Source: Micromonospora chokoriensis (GTDB lineage Bacteria; Actinomycetota; Actinomycetes; Mycobacteriales; Micromonosporaceae). Taken from it: a DNA stretch of 64,000 bases. Made by a program: the position numbers and the translations under genes. Under the pieces are notes generated by a model. The model ran no database searches, had not been told where the DNA came from, and worked only from the letters and a program-made list of their open reading frames with translations. This document shows, one piece after another, positions 37,740 through 46,375 of the stretch (position 1 is the stretch's first letter; every line of letters begins with the position of its first letter). The stretch is from the NCBI RefSeq assembly GCF_900091505.1, contig NZ_LT607409.1, positions 5,580,001 to 5,644,000 on the forward strand, read 5' to 3'.

Positions 37740-38738
37740 GTGACAACGGCACAGCGCCCCATCAACTCGGGATTCACCGCGGCCTCCACAACCCAGGACG
37801 TCCTGGCCTCGGTCGACCTGACCGGCAAGACCGCGATCGTGACCGGCGCCAACTCCGGACTGGGACTACAGACCGCGCTGGCGTTGAGCTCCGCGGGAGC
37901 CCACGTGGTGGTCCTCGACCGCGATGTCGCCAATGCCCGGGCCGCGTTGGCGGCAGCGTCCGCGGAATACGCGGTGATGGACCTCAGCGACCCGGCCTCG
38001 GTCGACAGAGTGGCAAAGGACTTCGTCGACTCCGGCCGACCCGCGCACATCCTGGTCGCCTCGGCGGGGATCATGGCCGCCCCGTTCGGGCGTGACTCGC
38101 GCGGCAACGAACTCCAGCTGTCGATCAACTATCTCGGTCACTTCCAGCTCACGGCCCGGTTGTGGACAGCTCTGCGGGCCGCAGGGGGCGCCCGCGTCGT
38201 GACCCTCACCTCGCTCGGACACCGTCACTCGCCCGTCGTGTTCGACGACCCGAACTTCACGCACCGCGAGTACGACCCCTGGGCCGCGTACGGCCAGTCC
38301 AAGACGGCCATGTCGCTGTTCGCGGTCGAACTCGACCGGCGTGGACAGGCAGATTGCGTACGCGCCTTCGCCGCCCACCCCGGCAGCATCGTCGCCACCG
38401 GACTGAAGCAGTATCTGACGATCGAGCAGCTGGCGGCGGCCGGTATGACCAACCCCGACGGCAACCCGATCCTCGACCCGAGCAAGCAGCTCAAGACCCC
38501 CGAACAGGGTGCCGCAACTCCGGTCTGGTGCGCCACGAGCCCACAGCTCGCCGGCATGGGTGGCGTCTACTGCGAGAACTGCGACATCGCCGAGATCGCC
38601 CGCGACACCGACGCCGACACCGCGAACCTCGGCGGCTTCAACGACCTCTCGGGAGCCGCGCCACACGCGATCGACCCGGCGCAGGCCAAGCACTTGTGGA
38701 CACTCAGCGAGGAACTGACGGGCGTCCACTTCCTGTAG
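37740..38738 (+). CDS. Short-chain dehydrogenase/reductase
   Basis: 332 residues from GTG 37740, with GGAAAGGA 8 nt upstream. It has the SDR Rossmann signature TGANSGLG near residue 39 (AIVTGANSGLGLQTALAL), the NNAG-equivalent ASAGIMAAPF, and the catalytic Tyr and Lys in AAYGQSKTAMSLFAVEL (YxxSK with Gln between). These enzymes reduce or oxidise alcohols or carbonyls with NAD(P)H in the cytoplasm. The substrate is not evident; members like this resemble retinol dehydrogenase/WWOX-like SDRs. An interrupted hairpin (37610-37640) lies upstream. Confidence 0.86.
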   Translation: MTTAQRPINSGFTAASTTQDVLASVDLTGKTAIVTGANSGLGLQTALALSSAGAHVVVLDRDVANARAALAAASAEYAVMDLSDPASVDRVAKDFVDSGRPAHILVASAGIMAAPFGRDSRGNELQLSINYLGHFQLTARLWTALRAAGGARVVTLTSLGHRHSPVVFDDPNFTHREYDPWAAYGQSKTAMSLFAVELDRRGQADCVRAFAAHPGSIVATGLKQYLTIEQLAAAGMTNPDGNPILDPSKQLKTPEQGAATPVWCATSPQLAGMGGVYCENCDIAEIARDTDADTANLGGFNDLSGAAPHAIDPAQAKHLWTLSEELTGVHFL

Positions 38739-39067
38739 TAATCGACCGAGACCGGCGTTCGCCAGCCCGCCGGATCGCGGCGGGTTGGTTTCGCCACTGC
38801 TACCTGCCCGAGGTCAGCTGGTGACCATGACCAGACTGATTCGCGCGACCGGGCTGCGGACGCCGGTCGAAGGCTACGTCGACCGGTCGCGCTTAGCGGA
38901 CACAGATGCTCCAGAGCCGGTGGACCGGGTCGGCAAGCCGCCCGGCCACGGCGAAGCCGGCCGTGCCGCGGGTGCAACAAGCCCGGGCGTGCCCGGGTCC
39001 TGGACCAGGGCGCACACCAGTGCCCCACCCTGGGGTCACGTCGCCCCGATTCGGTGAGGGTAAGGGT
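38739..39067. other. Intergenic region, promoter for tannase-like gene
   Basis: 329 bp with no convincing gene. A frame open across it into the tannase gene is low-complexity and lacks a ribosome binding site, so it is taken as untranslated leader. GTGAGGGTAAGGGT directly before 39068 holds the ribosome binding site. Confidence 0.5.
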
Positions 39068-40621
39068 ATGAAGCGACGCTTGATGATTCTGATGGCCGCA
39101 GCGGTCCCGCTAGCGGCCTCCCTCACGCCCGTGGCTGTGAACGCCGCCACCCGCGACGGCGGTACGACCGCCGCCACCACCTGCGCCGCCGTTCCGGTCT
39201 CCGCGCCGCCTGGCACCGCAGTGGTGTCGGTCAAGGCTGTCGCCAAGGCCGGCGGCGACTTCACGTTCCCCTCCACCCCGGGGCTTCCGCAGAATCCGCC
39301 GATCAACGCCGTGCCTGCCTGGTGCGACATCAACGTCGTGGTGACCCACCCGGGCGCAAACGACACCGTCACCATCAAGGTGTCGCTCCCTCAGGATGCA
39401 AGGAACTGGAACGGACGTTTCCAGGCCACCGGCGGCAGCGCCTACTCCGCCGGCGACCTCAGCGATCTGAGCGTCCCGCTGATCAGCGCGGTCAAGGGCG
39501 GATACGTGGGCGCGGCCACCGACGCTGGCGTCAAGACCGGTCTCGACGCCAGTTGGGGGCTCACCCCCGACGGAGAGATCAACACCGGCCTGCTCACCAA
39601 CTTCGCCTCCCGCTCGGTGCACGACATGGCGGTCATCGGCAAGGACGTGGCCAACAAGTTCTACCACCGCACGGTCAGGTACTCCTACTTCACCGGCTGT
39701 TCGACCGGCGGCCGCCAAGGCTACGCGGAGGCACAGAACTACCCGACGGACTTCCAGGGCATCCTGGCCAACGCGCCGGCCATCGAGTGGAACCGATTCG
39801 AGATCGCCACACTGTGGTCGCAGGCCGTCTACAACGAAGAGAAGGTCGCTCCCTCGCAGTGCGAACTGGCCGCCTTCAACACCGCGGCGGTCGCGGCCTG
39901 CGACACCCTCGACGGCGTCAAGGACGGCGTCATCGACAATCCGCAGGACTGCACGTGGGACGCCCGCCGCCTGGTCGGCACGAGGGTCGTCTGCGAAGGC
40001 AAGGAAATCACCATCACCAAGGCGGTCGCCGACGCGGTCAACAAGATCTGGGCCGGCCCGGTCTCACCATCCGGCAAGAAGCTCTGGTACGGCCAGAACA
40101 AGGGCTCCGCGTTCAACTACATCGCCAACCCCGGCGCGCCCTTCCAGGTGCCCGACCAGTGGGCCAAGTACTTCGTGACGAAGAACCCGTCGTTCGACAG
40201 CACCAAGCTGACCTACCAGACGTTCACGCAGCTCTTCACCTCGGCGACCAAGCAGTACGACAGCATCATCGCCAACAACAACCCGAACCTGTCGAGGTTC
40301 GCCAAGGCTGGCGGCAAGCTGCTCACCTGGCACGGCCAGTCAGACCAGCTCATCCCGACCCAGGGCACCGTCGACTACCGCAAGCACGTCAACGCCACCC
40401 TCGGCGGCAACAAGCGCGTCAACAACTTCTACCGCGTCTTCTTGCTGCCCGGCGTGGACCACTGCGGGACGCCGCTGTTCAGCACCGGTCCGCTGGTCAA
40501 CCCAGGCGCCGACCTCGACGCTCTGGTCAACTGGGTCGAGAAGGGCCACGCCCCGGCGACTCTCCCCGTCACGTCCGTGGACGGCAAGACCACCAGCAAC
40601 ATCCACCACTACCCTCGGTGA
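39068..40621 (+). CDS. Secreted tannase/feruloyl esterase family protein
   Basis: 517 residues from ATG 39068, which opens a clear signal peptide (MKRRLMILMAAAVPLAASLT, cleavage after VNA). The catalytic Ser lies in GCSTGGRQGYAEAQNYP near residue 215 and the catalytic His in LLPGVDHCG near residue 467. The paired Cys around them fits the family's disulfide next to the catalytic site. Tannase/feruloyl esterases hydrolyse plant phenolic esters outside the cell. Length is typical. A perfect terminator hairpin lies downstream. Confidence 0.88.
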   Translation: MKRRLMILMAAAVPLAASLTPVAVNAATRDGGTTAATTCAAVPVSAPPGTAVVSVKAVAKAGGDFTFPSTPGLPQNPPINAVPAWCDINVVVTHPGANDTVTIKVSLPQDARNWNGRFQATGGSAYSAGDLSDLSVPLISAVKGGYVGAATDAGVKTGLDASWGLTPDGEINTGLLTNFASRSVHDMAVIGKDVANKFYHRTVRYSYFTGCSTGGRQGYAEAQNYPTDFQGILANAPAIEWNRFEIATLWSQAVYNEEKVAPSQCELAAFNTAAVAACDTLDGVKDGVIDNPQDCTWDARRLVGTRVVCEGKEITITKAVADAVNKIWAGPVSPSGKKLWYGQNKGSAFNYIANPGAPFQVPDQWAKYFVTKNPSFDSTKLTYQTFTQLFTSATKQYDSIIANNNPNLSRFAKAGGKLLTWHGQSDQLIPTQGTVDYRKHVNATLGGNKRVNNFYRVFLLPGVDHCGTPLFSTGPLVNPGADLDALVNWVEKGHAPATLPVTSVDGKTTSNIHHYPR

Positions 40622-40701
40622 CCCACCAAACCAACCACGACTACACCAACGAGGCGGCGAAGTTCCGCCCCGTGGCGACCTGACCTGAACCGCGTCAACA
40701 C

Positions 40702-40731
40702 GGCGGCCCCGGATCGACATCCGGGGCCGCC
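40702..40731 (+). terminator. Hairpin terminator after tannase-like gene
   Basis: A perfect 13-bp GC-rich stem (GGCGGCCCCGGAT and its complement) with a 4-nt CGAC loop, 81 bp after the stop codon. There is no U-tract, common for actinobacterial terminators. Confidence 0.75.
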
Positions 40732-40910
40732 ACTGCAGATTCGCTGTTGAGCAAAGGTGCGGTTCACCATTTCGCATCCGGAACGGCACCATCGACTCGA
40801 ACCTACGAGCGTGCGCCGCGGCGAGTCAGGCGTCCGGGGCACCAACCCGTACCCGGGGCCCACACCAGGGACGGTGTCGGGGTCAGTCCCCGGTGCGCTA
40901 GGTGTTTCGC

Positions 40911-41043
40911 ATGACCACTTCCGCGATCACGTTCCATTTCGAGGTGACCGTGCTGCCGGCTACCGACGTCGACCGCGCCGAATCCTTCTACGAAGGGCTC
41001 GGGTGGCGACTCGACGCTGATTCTCCGGTCGACGGTGATCCAT
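40911..41043 (+). pseudogene. N-terminal fragment of a VOC (glyoxalase) family gene
   Basis: The first 43 codons read MTTSAITFHFEVTVLPATD then VDRAESFYEGLGWRLDAD, a standard VOC-family opening strand and helix. After about 41043 the frame turns into the antisense of the neighbouring gene and shows no VOC sequence, so the gene is truncated, probably by a recombination event that joined it to 40988-41554. Confidence 0.6.
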
Positions 41044-41554
41044 GCGTCACCCCGTTCACCCCGCCCTCGCCGGGCAACCGTGGGTCACCCAGCAACACGA
41101 CATGGTCGGCTTCCACATCGAAGCCGAGCACCGGATGCAGGTAGTCGCCCTCGGGAGCCATCAGGACCGGCTTGCCCAGCCTGCGCCCGATCGCCGCAAA
41201 GAACTCGCACAGCATGTCCAGTCGCTGCTGACCTTGCAGTTCCCTCACGTCGATATCGAAGTCGATCTCGACCGCCGAATATGGCCAGAAGTTGACCAGG
41301 ACGCCGGCGACCGGCCACACCCGAAAGATCGGCAGCTCAGCGCCGACAGGTCGCGCCAGCACTTCGGCTGCTGAGGGAAGTGGTACGAGGTCGTTACCGA
41401 CGGAGTACTCCCACTTCCAGCCCTGCGTCTGGACCAGGTCAAAGACCGCCTGCCAGTCCTCCACCGACGCATCTTCGACACGCACGTCTGGCAACGCACC
41501 CATCAGGTCCGGGTCGAAGAAGTTCTTGGCGTCGTCCCACACAAGGTCAGGCAC
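40988..41554 (-). CDS. Conserved hypothetical protein
   Basis: 188 residues if GTG 41554 is the start (VPDLVWDDAKNFFDPDLMG), the point where the product begins to look conserved; the longer frame upstream to 41764 crosses IS-derived DNA. It contains GWKWEYSVGNDLVPLPSA, FWPYSAVEIDFDIDVRELQG and EFFAAIGRRLGKPVLMAPEG. No catalytic motif, signal or membrane segment. The style recalls immunity-like actinobacterial proteins, but nothing proves it. The 3' end overlaps the truncated VOC gene and may be altered. Confidence 0.6.
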   Translation of the reverse strand: MPDLVWDDAKNFFDPDLMGALPDVRVEDASVEDWQAVFDLVQTQGWKWEYSVGNDLVPLPSAAEVLARPVGAELPIFRVWPVAGVLVNFWPYSAVEIDFDIDVRELQGQQRLDMLCEFFAAIGRRLGKPVLMAPEGDYLHPVLGFDVEADHVVLLGDPRLPGEGGVNGVTHGSPSTGESASSRHPSPS

Positions 41555-41727
41555 CCCGTCATGCTGACTGAACCGCGACTGGGACGCAGCCCTATTGCGC
41601 CACCATGCGCTTGCGTCTTGGCACCTCCACCGCGAGCGATCCCTCGCTTGCACGTTCTGGGCGCTCCGTCCTGGCTGGTCCGCGCATGTCTCGGACATCG
41701 GAAGATGGTCCGCTGCCAGCGCCTCCA

Positions 41728-41907
41728 ACAACGGTGCGGTCATGGTCGCCTGGCAGGACGTCACCCTCGGCCGCGTTCATGCCGGCAAGACCGTCACCAT
41801 CACCGTCTCGGACACCGCGCTGGCGATCGAGTGCGACGACGGCATCCGCACCGTCCACCGCATCAACCCCCACCCGGTCACACGCATCAAATCCCATCGC
41901 CCCCCGA
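41728..41907 (+). mobile_element. C-terminal fragment of IS481-like transposase
   Basis: The plus-strand reading WQDVTLGRVHAGKTVTITVS followed by CDDGIRTVHRINPHPVTRIK matches the C-terminal SH3-like tail of IS481/IS3-type transposases. No catalytic domain or terminal repeats are visible, so it is a remnant. Confidence 0.6.
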
Positions 41908-42103
41908 ACGGCCGCACCCGTGCCTCGATCCACGCCGGTGGAACCCGCACGTCACGCGCAACTCTCCACGATCCGACGTGGTGCGCGCTCATGCCGATGT
42001 CAGCGCTTTCGACCAGCTACCGCTAGGGCCGGCATTCTCAAAGATCGACTCGGTCCCAGGTGCGGGCGCTAAGTCCTAGGGTCCGCCTCTATACGCTGTG
42101 TGG

Positions 42104-42946
42104 ATGCCTTCAGCGAAGCAGCTTCTGCTGCTCCTCGGGGCCGCGCTGCTCGCAGTCGTGGGCGCACTGTTCGGGTCCCCCTGGGCGACCGGGGCCGGCG
42201 GCGTCGTCGTGCTGGGCGTCCTCGCCGTCCACCCCGCGGTGACCGGTCCCGCCGTGTCCTGGTCGACGCGTCTGCTGCTTCAGGGTGGCCTGCTCCTACT
42301 CACCGTCGCGGGCGTCGTCGAGATGTGGGCATGGGCGGCTTCGCCATTCGGCGACGCCCCACCGAGCCCGAGCGAGCTGGTCGCGCTGGTGACCGACCCC
42401 GCACGGCAGCGGACGCAGTTCTTGCGACAGCTAGCCGTGGCAAGCTGTCTGATCCTGGCCTGCGCCTGCCTCGGCGTCGCTATCGGGCGGTTGCCGCGGG
42501 ATCGGCTGCGTCGGATCGGCCGGGCCGCGCCGGCTGTGGGCGTGCTCACGCTGGTCACCCTGGTATTCGTCGCCCTCCTCCCGTCGGGGCTGACCGCCCT
42601 GCTCGGCTCGTTCACCAATGTGGCCGTTGCGGCGTTGCTCGTACTCGGGGGGTATGTCTGGGTCGTGAGCCGCTCGGTCCGGCGCCATGGCACCGCCCCG
42701 ATCGTCGCAATGGGTGCCACGCTGCTAGCCGCGGTGGCCTGGCTCGCGGTGGACGATGCCTGGCGGAGTCGGCCGGAGCCGCGCGGCAGCGACGCCTTCT
42801 ACCAGGCGGGCGTCAATGTGTCCGTGACCGTCGAGACCGGGCCCGACGTCGAGACCGCCGTCGCCGTCGCGGCGCTGTTGCTCGGAGCTGCCTTGACCGT
42901 GCTGGCCTGCGCGAGGCTCAGCACGACCCACAGCCAGAGGGGCTGA
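42104..42946 (+). CDS. Multi-pass membrane protein of unknown function
   Basis: 280 residues, ATG 42104 (GTG 42098 in frame would add two). About seven hydrophobic segments: KQLLLLLGAALLAVVGALF, WSTRLLLQGGLLLLTVAGVV, LASCLILACACLGVAIG-like near 115, then pairs to the end. A periplasmic loop near residue 225 (RSRPEPRGSDAFYQAGVNVS) precedes the last helix. I recognise no family. It stands alone between IS remnants and the VOC gene. Confidence 0.6.
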   Translation: MPSAKQLLLLLGAALLAVVGALFGSPWATGAGGVVVLGVLAVHPAVTGPAVSWSTRLLLQGGLLLLTVAGVVEMWAWAASPFGDAPPSPSELVALVTDPARQRTQFLRQLAVASCLILACACLGVAIGRLPRDRLRRIGRAAPAVGVLTLVTLVFVALLPSGLTALLGSFTNVAVAALLVLGGYVWVVSRSVRRHGTAPIVAMGATLLAAVAWLAVDDAWRSRPEPRGSDAFYQAGVNVSVTVETGPDVETAVAVAALLLGAALTVLACARLSTTHSQRG

Positions 42947-43047
42947 GCTTGGCACCCTTCAGCGGTGACTTCTGAATGGCGAGCGCGCACATCTACCGAT
43001 GACAGGTTGTCGCGGCGGCGAGCACGACGGACCCTGCGTACCCTGCC

Positions 43048-43443
43048 GTGGTGCAGATCGACCTGGTTGCCCTGATCGTTGACGAGTACGACCCCGCGAT
43101 CGCGTTCTTCACCGACGTACTCGGCTTCGATCTCGTCGAGGATTCCCCATCGCTGACCACTGACGGACGGCCCAAGCGGTGGGTCGTCGTCCGGCCGCCG
43201 GGGGCCCAGACCGGCATTCTCCTCGCTCGCGCCGACGGAGAACACCAACGTGCCGCAACCGGTAACCAGGTAGCCGGCCGAGTCGGGTTCTTCCTCCGAG
43301 CCGACGACTTCGACGCCGCTTACCGACGGATGGCCGAGGCCGGTGTCACCTTCGTCCGGGAGCCACGAGCCGAGCCCTACGGCCGGGTCGCGGTCTTCCT
43401 CGACATCGCCGGCAACCGGTGGGACCTCCTCGGATCCGCCTGA
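43048..43443 (+). CDS. VOC (glyoxalase/dioxygenase) family protein
   Basis: 131 residues with two beta-alpha-beta-beta-beta halves: LVALIVDEYDPAIAFFTDVL near the start, then VGFFLRADDFDAAYRRMAEA and the final strand VAVFLDIAGNRWDLLGSA. VOC proteins bind a metal and act as glyoxalases, dioxygenases or resistance proteins; the substrate is unknown. Two adjacent GTG codons (43048, 43051) are possible starts. Intact, unlike the truncated VOC gene at 40911. Confidence 0.85.
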   Translation: MVQIDLVALIVDEYDPAIAFFTDVLGFDLVEDSPSLTTDGRPKRWVVVRPPGAQTGILLARADGEHQRAATGNQVAGRVGFFLRADDFDAAYRRMAEAGVTFVREPRAEPYGRVAVFLDIAGNRWDLLGSA

Positions 43444-43660
43444 CGTCGCCGCAGTTGCCAGTCGAGGCGCCCAGGTCAGACGTCCTGATTCGCTGCTGAC
43501 AAGGCGCGGTGACCGTGGGCGTGCTTTCCCGATCGACCGACGCGGCTGAGGAGCCAGCGCTGGTGCCAACCGTAGCGGAGGGCCGGCAGCTCACGAGCGG
43601 TCGGCGGACCGGTGCGAGCCCGGTCTGGGGCCTGTGTCGAAGTCGGTTGGCACGCCCCGT

Positions 43661-44086
43661 TTAGTCCGAGTTGAACCAGACGAGTACACCGGGGCCGTCC
43701 GGAGTGAGCACCGGTATCCATGCCTCGTCGGCCTCGCGGATCCGGCTCTCGTCCAGTCGCAGGGCGTGTGGCTCCTCGCGGCGTCCATCACACGCCCAGT
43801 AAGAGATGCCGCCGATGATCTGGCGGAGCCTGTTCCGCTCCTCGTTCGGCCATGGATAGTTCCACGTACCGGCGCCACGGAAGTCCTTCTCGAACAATTG
43901 GCGAAGTGCGGTCACCGCGTCGGCGCCTGCCATCGGAACGAGGAAGCCCTCCACCTGCCCCTGTCGACACGCCGTGCCGCCGTACTGCTGCTGGTAGAAC
44001 ACACCAGTCTGGGCCTCTACGACCACGTAAAGCCACCCACCGGCCATCCCGTCAGGGTCCAGGAAGACGAACCGTCGAGAGCTCAT
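43661..44086 (-). CDS. DUF6210 family protein
   Basis: 141 residues from ATG 44086, where the conserved FVFLDPDGMAGGWLYVVVEA start appears; in-frame sequence upstream is IS-derived. It has VFYQQQYGGTACRQGQVEGF, LRQIIGGISYWACDG and the C-terminus VPVLTPDGPGVLVWFNSD-like, all typical of DUF6210 as I recall it. Function unknown; such small proteins occur beside IS elements and immunity-like genes in actinobacteria. No signal peptide. Confidence 0.72.
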   Translation of the reverse strand: MSSRRFVFLDPDGMAGGWLYVVVEAQTGVFYQQQYGGTACRQGQVEGFLVPMAGADAVTALRQLFEKDFRGAGTWNYPWPNEERNRLRQIIGGISYWACDGRREEPHALRLDESRIREADEAWIPVLTPDGPGVLVWFNSD

Positions 44087-44182
44087 GGTGCCAGTCTTCC
44101 TGGTAACAGGCCGTACGCCGAACGACATTCCAAACGGACGGAACACGCCATGAGACAGGGCCGGAGCCTGCGCCAAGTGGGT

Positions 44183-44305
44183 CATAGCCATTCGTTGATG
44201 GCGGCGAGGTGTCGTGGCCTCGTAGCGGACGGCGAGCTTGTCGAAGCGGGTGGCCACGGCGCGGTTGCGCCTGAGCCGGATGATGCCGCACTCGACCGCG
44301 CGACG
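44183..44305 (-). mobile_element. C-terminal fragment of IS5-family transposase, frameshifted
   Basis: The minus strand reads RAVECGIIRLRRNRAVATRF then DKLAVRYEATT, and after one base shift LAAINEWL and a stop, the standard IS5-family transposase end. It begins right after the stop of the upstream hypothetical gene (44309), marking a breakpoint. No other part of the IS remains here. Confidence 0.75.
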
Positions 44306-44308
44306 CCG

Positions 44309-44794
44309 CTAGGTGTCGTATTCGCCGTTCCACGGCTCGTGGAACCCAAGTCCCTGCGGGTAGAGCTCGGCCCATGGCCTGCCATGGCCCTCGTCTGGGT
44401 CGTCGGTGGTCTCATCGATGAGGCCGAAGACGACGGTGTCGAAGTCGACGCGGAAGGGTCGGATGGCGATATTGCAGTTCGTGACCGCATCGAGGCCGGC
44501 CAGCCAGTCCGACAAGACCTGCTCGGCGGCCTCCACGGCTGCGGGGCTGTCGCCCCTGAAGCCGGTGAACCGGAGGTTCGAGCCAGTGTGGTGCCCGCTG
44601 TCGTCGAAGAGATGGAGCACCGCGTAGATCCGCTGCTGGTTCCACCGGTCGTGACCTGGCCTGACGCCTTCCTGGTAGGCGCCGGTAATGTCAGCGAAGA
44701 ACTGTCCGCCCGCATGCCGTCCGATGCGGCCGGTACGGTAGTCGGGCTCGTACTTGATCGGGATGACGTCTGGGAGTTGCACGGCGCGGATCAT
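44309..44794 (-). CDS. Conserved hypothetical protein
   Basis: 161 residues from ATG 44794 (MIRAVQLPDVIPIKYEPDYR). Contains GGQFFADITGAYQEGVRPGH, RIYAVLHLFDDSGHHTGSNL and WAELYPQGLGFHEPWNGEYD at the end. I recall near-identical proteins in other actinobacteria but no function. Strand- and aspartate-rich, soluble. It ends exactly where the IS5 fragment begins, so the stop may be original or created by the insertion. Confidence 0.68.
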   Translation of the reverse strand: MIRAVQLPDVIPIKYEPDYRTGRIGRHAGGQFFADITGAYQEGVRPGHDRWNQQRIYAVLHLFDDSGHHTGSNLRFTGFRGDSPAAVEAAEQVLSDWLAGLDAVTNCNIAIRPFRVDFDTVVFGLIDETTDDPDEGHGRPWAELYPQGLGFHEPWNGEYDT

Positions 44795-44878
44795 AGCCAG
44801 CGTCGCCCGGCGTCCGCTCACGCCGCGTAGTGCGCGCTGGCGTGGTCGAGTCCATAACGCTGTTTGCGTAAAGCCCGA

Positions 44879-45424
44879 TCAATTGCCCTGACCAGGCATG
44901 TCGCAAGGCCGAAGAATCAGCGAGCGTGTCCATTCCGACTGCCTCTCGACCATGAGCTTCACCTGGGTTCCCGAGTCTGGCGGCCGGCCCTCGTATTCGA
45001 CCACCTCACGCCAGTCGCCGAACCGGACGCTGTACTCCCGGTTGCCAGGAAAGATGTACTCGACTCTCGCGTCGATACGGGCACCCACGGGCCAGCGGCG
45101 GGTGAGCTCCGCCCATTCCGGACCGGTACACCGCTGGACGCGGCTGCCCCGATCGCGCATACCTGCATCGAGCGGAAACAGTCGTACCTCGTGCCCGCGG
45201 TGCTGGAGCACCTCGAAGAAGCCGCTACGCCCAACGGGCGGCCATAGCGAAGGCTGCCTGGGCAACTGCAGCACATCAACCCAGCCCGGAACCGGATCGC
45301 CGATGTCGACGCCCATGCCCGCCCGTCCCACACCGGCCGGGTATCCGCTCACCCGTCCTCGGACTCGCGTCCCTCGTGGAAGCCGCCGCCGCACGGCACT
45401 CAGTTCATCCTCAGCCATGGCCAT
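44879..45424 (-). CDS. Hypothetical protein with S1-like OB folds
   Basis: 181 residues from ATG 45424 (MAMAEDELSAVRRRLPRGTR). Two S1-like segments are visible: LPRGTRVRGRVSGYPAGVGR with GMGVDIGDPVPGWVDVLQLP, and WPVGARIDARVEYIFPGNRE followed by VKLMVERQSEWTRSLILRP. OB folds of this kind bind nucleic acid; the target is unknown. The open frame extends upstream to 45823 but those codons are opposite the DUF6924 gene and are rejected. No operon partner. Confidence 0.6.
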   Translation of the reverse strand: MAMAEDELSAVRRRLPRGTRVRGRVSGYPAGVGRAGMGVDIGDPVPGWVDVLQLPRQPSLWPPVGRSGFFEVLQHRGHEVRLFPLDAGMRDRGSRVQRCTGPEWAELTRRWPVGARIDARVEYIFPGNREYSVRFGDWREVVEYEGRPPDSGTQVKLMVERQSEWTRSLILRPCDMPGQGN

Positions 45425-45607
45425 ACCATCATGGCGTGCCTCGGCCACCGCCGCGATCAAGAATCCAACGCGGCGCACGGATTTGCCGCTAGCCGCTACC
45501 AGCGGCTGCCGGCGAACGCTGGCCATCAGCTGAGGGCGGCAGGCTGTCCCGCCGCGTGACCTGTAGACCGGTAGGCCGGGGCCTGTCTCGGCGGTTACGC
45601 TGCGCCG

Positions 45608-46033
45608 GTGGCAGAGTTGCCGGGGACGTGGAGCGTTCCGGTGGTACGGGCGGACTTCACCGATGACGCCGTCTGGAACCGAATCAGAGAGTGGATCGCG
45701 CAACCGACCGAGGAGGGCTTCGGCGCGGACGTGGATTTCGTTGAGGACCGCGCGTTGAACGGCCTGGACGAAGCGACGATCGTAGCCGGCTACCCACCGA
45801 GCTACCCGCACGAGTACCGGCACCCGGCGCTGTTCGTGGTCGACGCTGTCGCTGTATCCACGTCAGACCATCCCGTGCTGGTCATCAACCTCAGCGCCAG
45901 GGTGGACGCGCGACCGTTCCGGGCGCTGCCACGGCAGGTGCAGGCGATCCAGAACAACCTGTCGCTCGCGAATATGGACTACATCGAGTTTGCGACGTCA
46001 GCGGGCGCGGATGGTGTGTTCCGAGGCTTCTGA
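45608..46033 (+). CDS. DUF6924 family protein
   Basis: 141 residues, GTG start at 45608. Ends with the family marker SLANMDYIEFATSAGADGVF then RGF, preceded by HPALFVVDAVAVSTSDHPVL and RALPRQVQAIQNNL. DUF6924 proteins are of unknown function and common in actinobacteria next to immunity-like genes. Soluble, no signal peptide. Divergent from the S1-like gene. Confidence 0.75.
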   Translation: MAELPGTWSVPVVRADFTDDAVWNRIREWIAQPTEEGFGADVDFVEDRALNGLDEATIVAGYPPSYPHEYRHPALFVVDAVAVSTSDHPVLVINLSARVDARPFRALPRQVQAIQNNLSLANMDYIEFATSAGADGVFRGF

Positions 46034-46375
46034 CTCACGATCAGGGACACTCTCATGCCGCGATCCGCGTTGCCATGCCCGAGATTCCTTCAAAGCCGCC
46101 ACCGACCCGGATCTTGCTCAGCTTCGGTCTGCTCGTCCGGCCGCAGGCGGTGTGTTGCGACATCCAGCCGGTCGCGGAGTTTGTGTACGCCTCGAGCGCC
46201 TTCATCGTGTCGGCCAGGTCGATGTCGAGCGACCTGCAGCTCAGCCGGCGTAACCCGATTCTCGAGCCCAACAGGCCCGTCCGGCATGATCAGCTCGCTA
46301 CAGGGTTTCGACGCGTTTCGGTAACAGGCTGAGCTACATCAGTATGAAGGCCATGGAGCTCACCCGGCTGCTGAT
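46034..46375. other. 342-bp spacer with possible decayed frame
   Basis: Holds one short minus-strand frame (46053-46271, ending SKIRVGGGFEGISGMATRIAA-like) that looks like the tail of a lost protein of unknown family. No start, ribosome binding site or partner is visible. Confidence 0.3.

Noticed and set aside
38906..39067. Extended start of the tannase-like gene
   Set aside because: It would bury the clear signal peptide that begins at 39068.
45425..45823. N-terminal extension of the S1-like gene
   Set aside because: It lies opposite the DUF6924 gene and has an arginine-rich, unconserved look.
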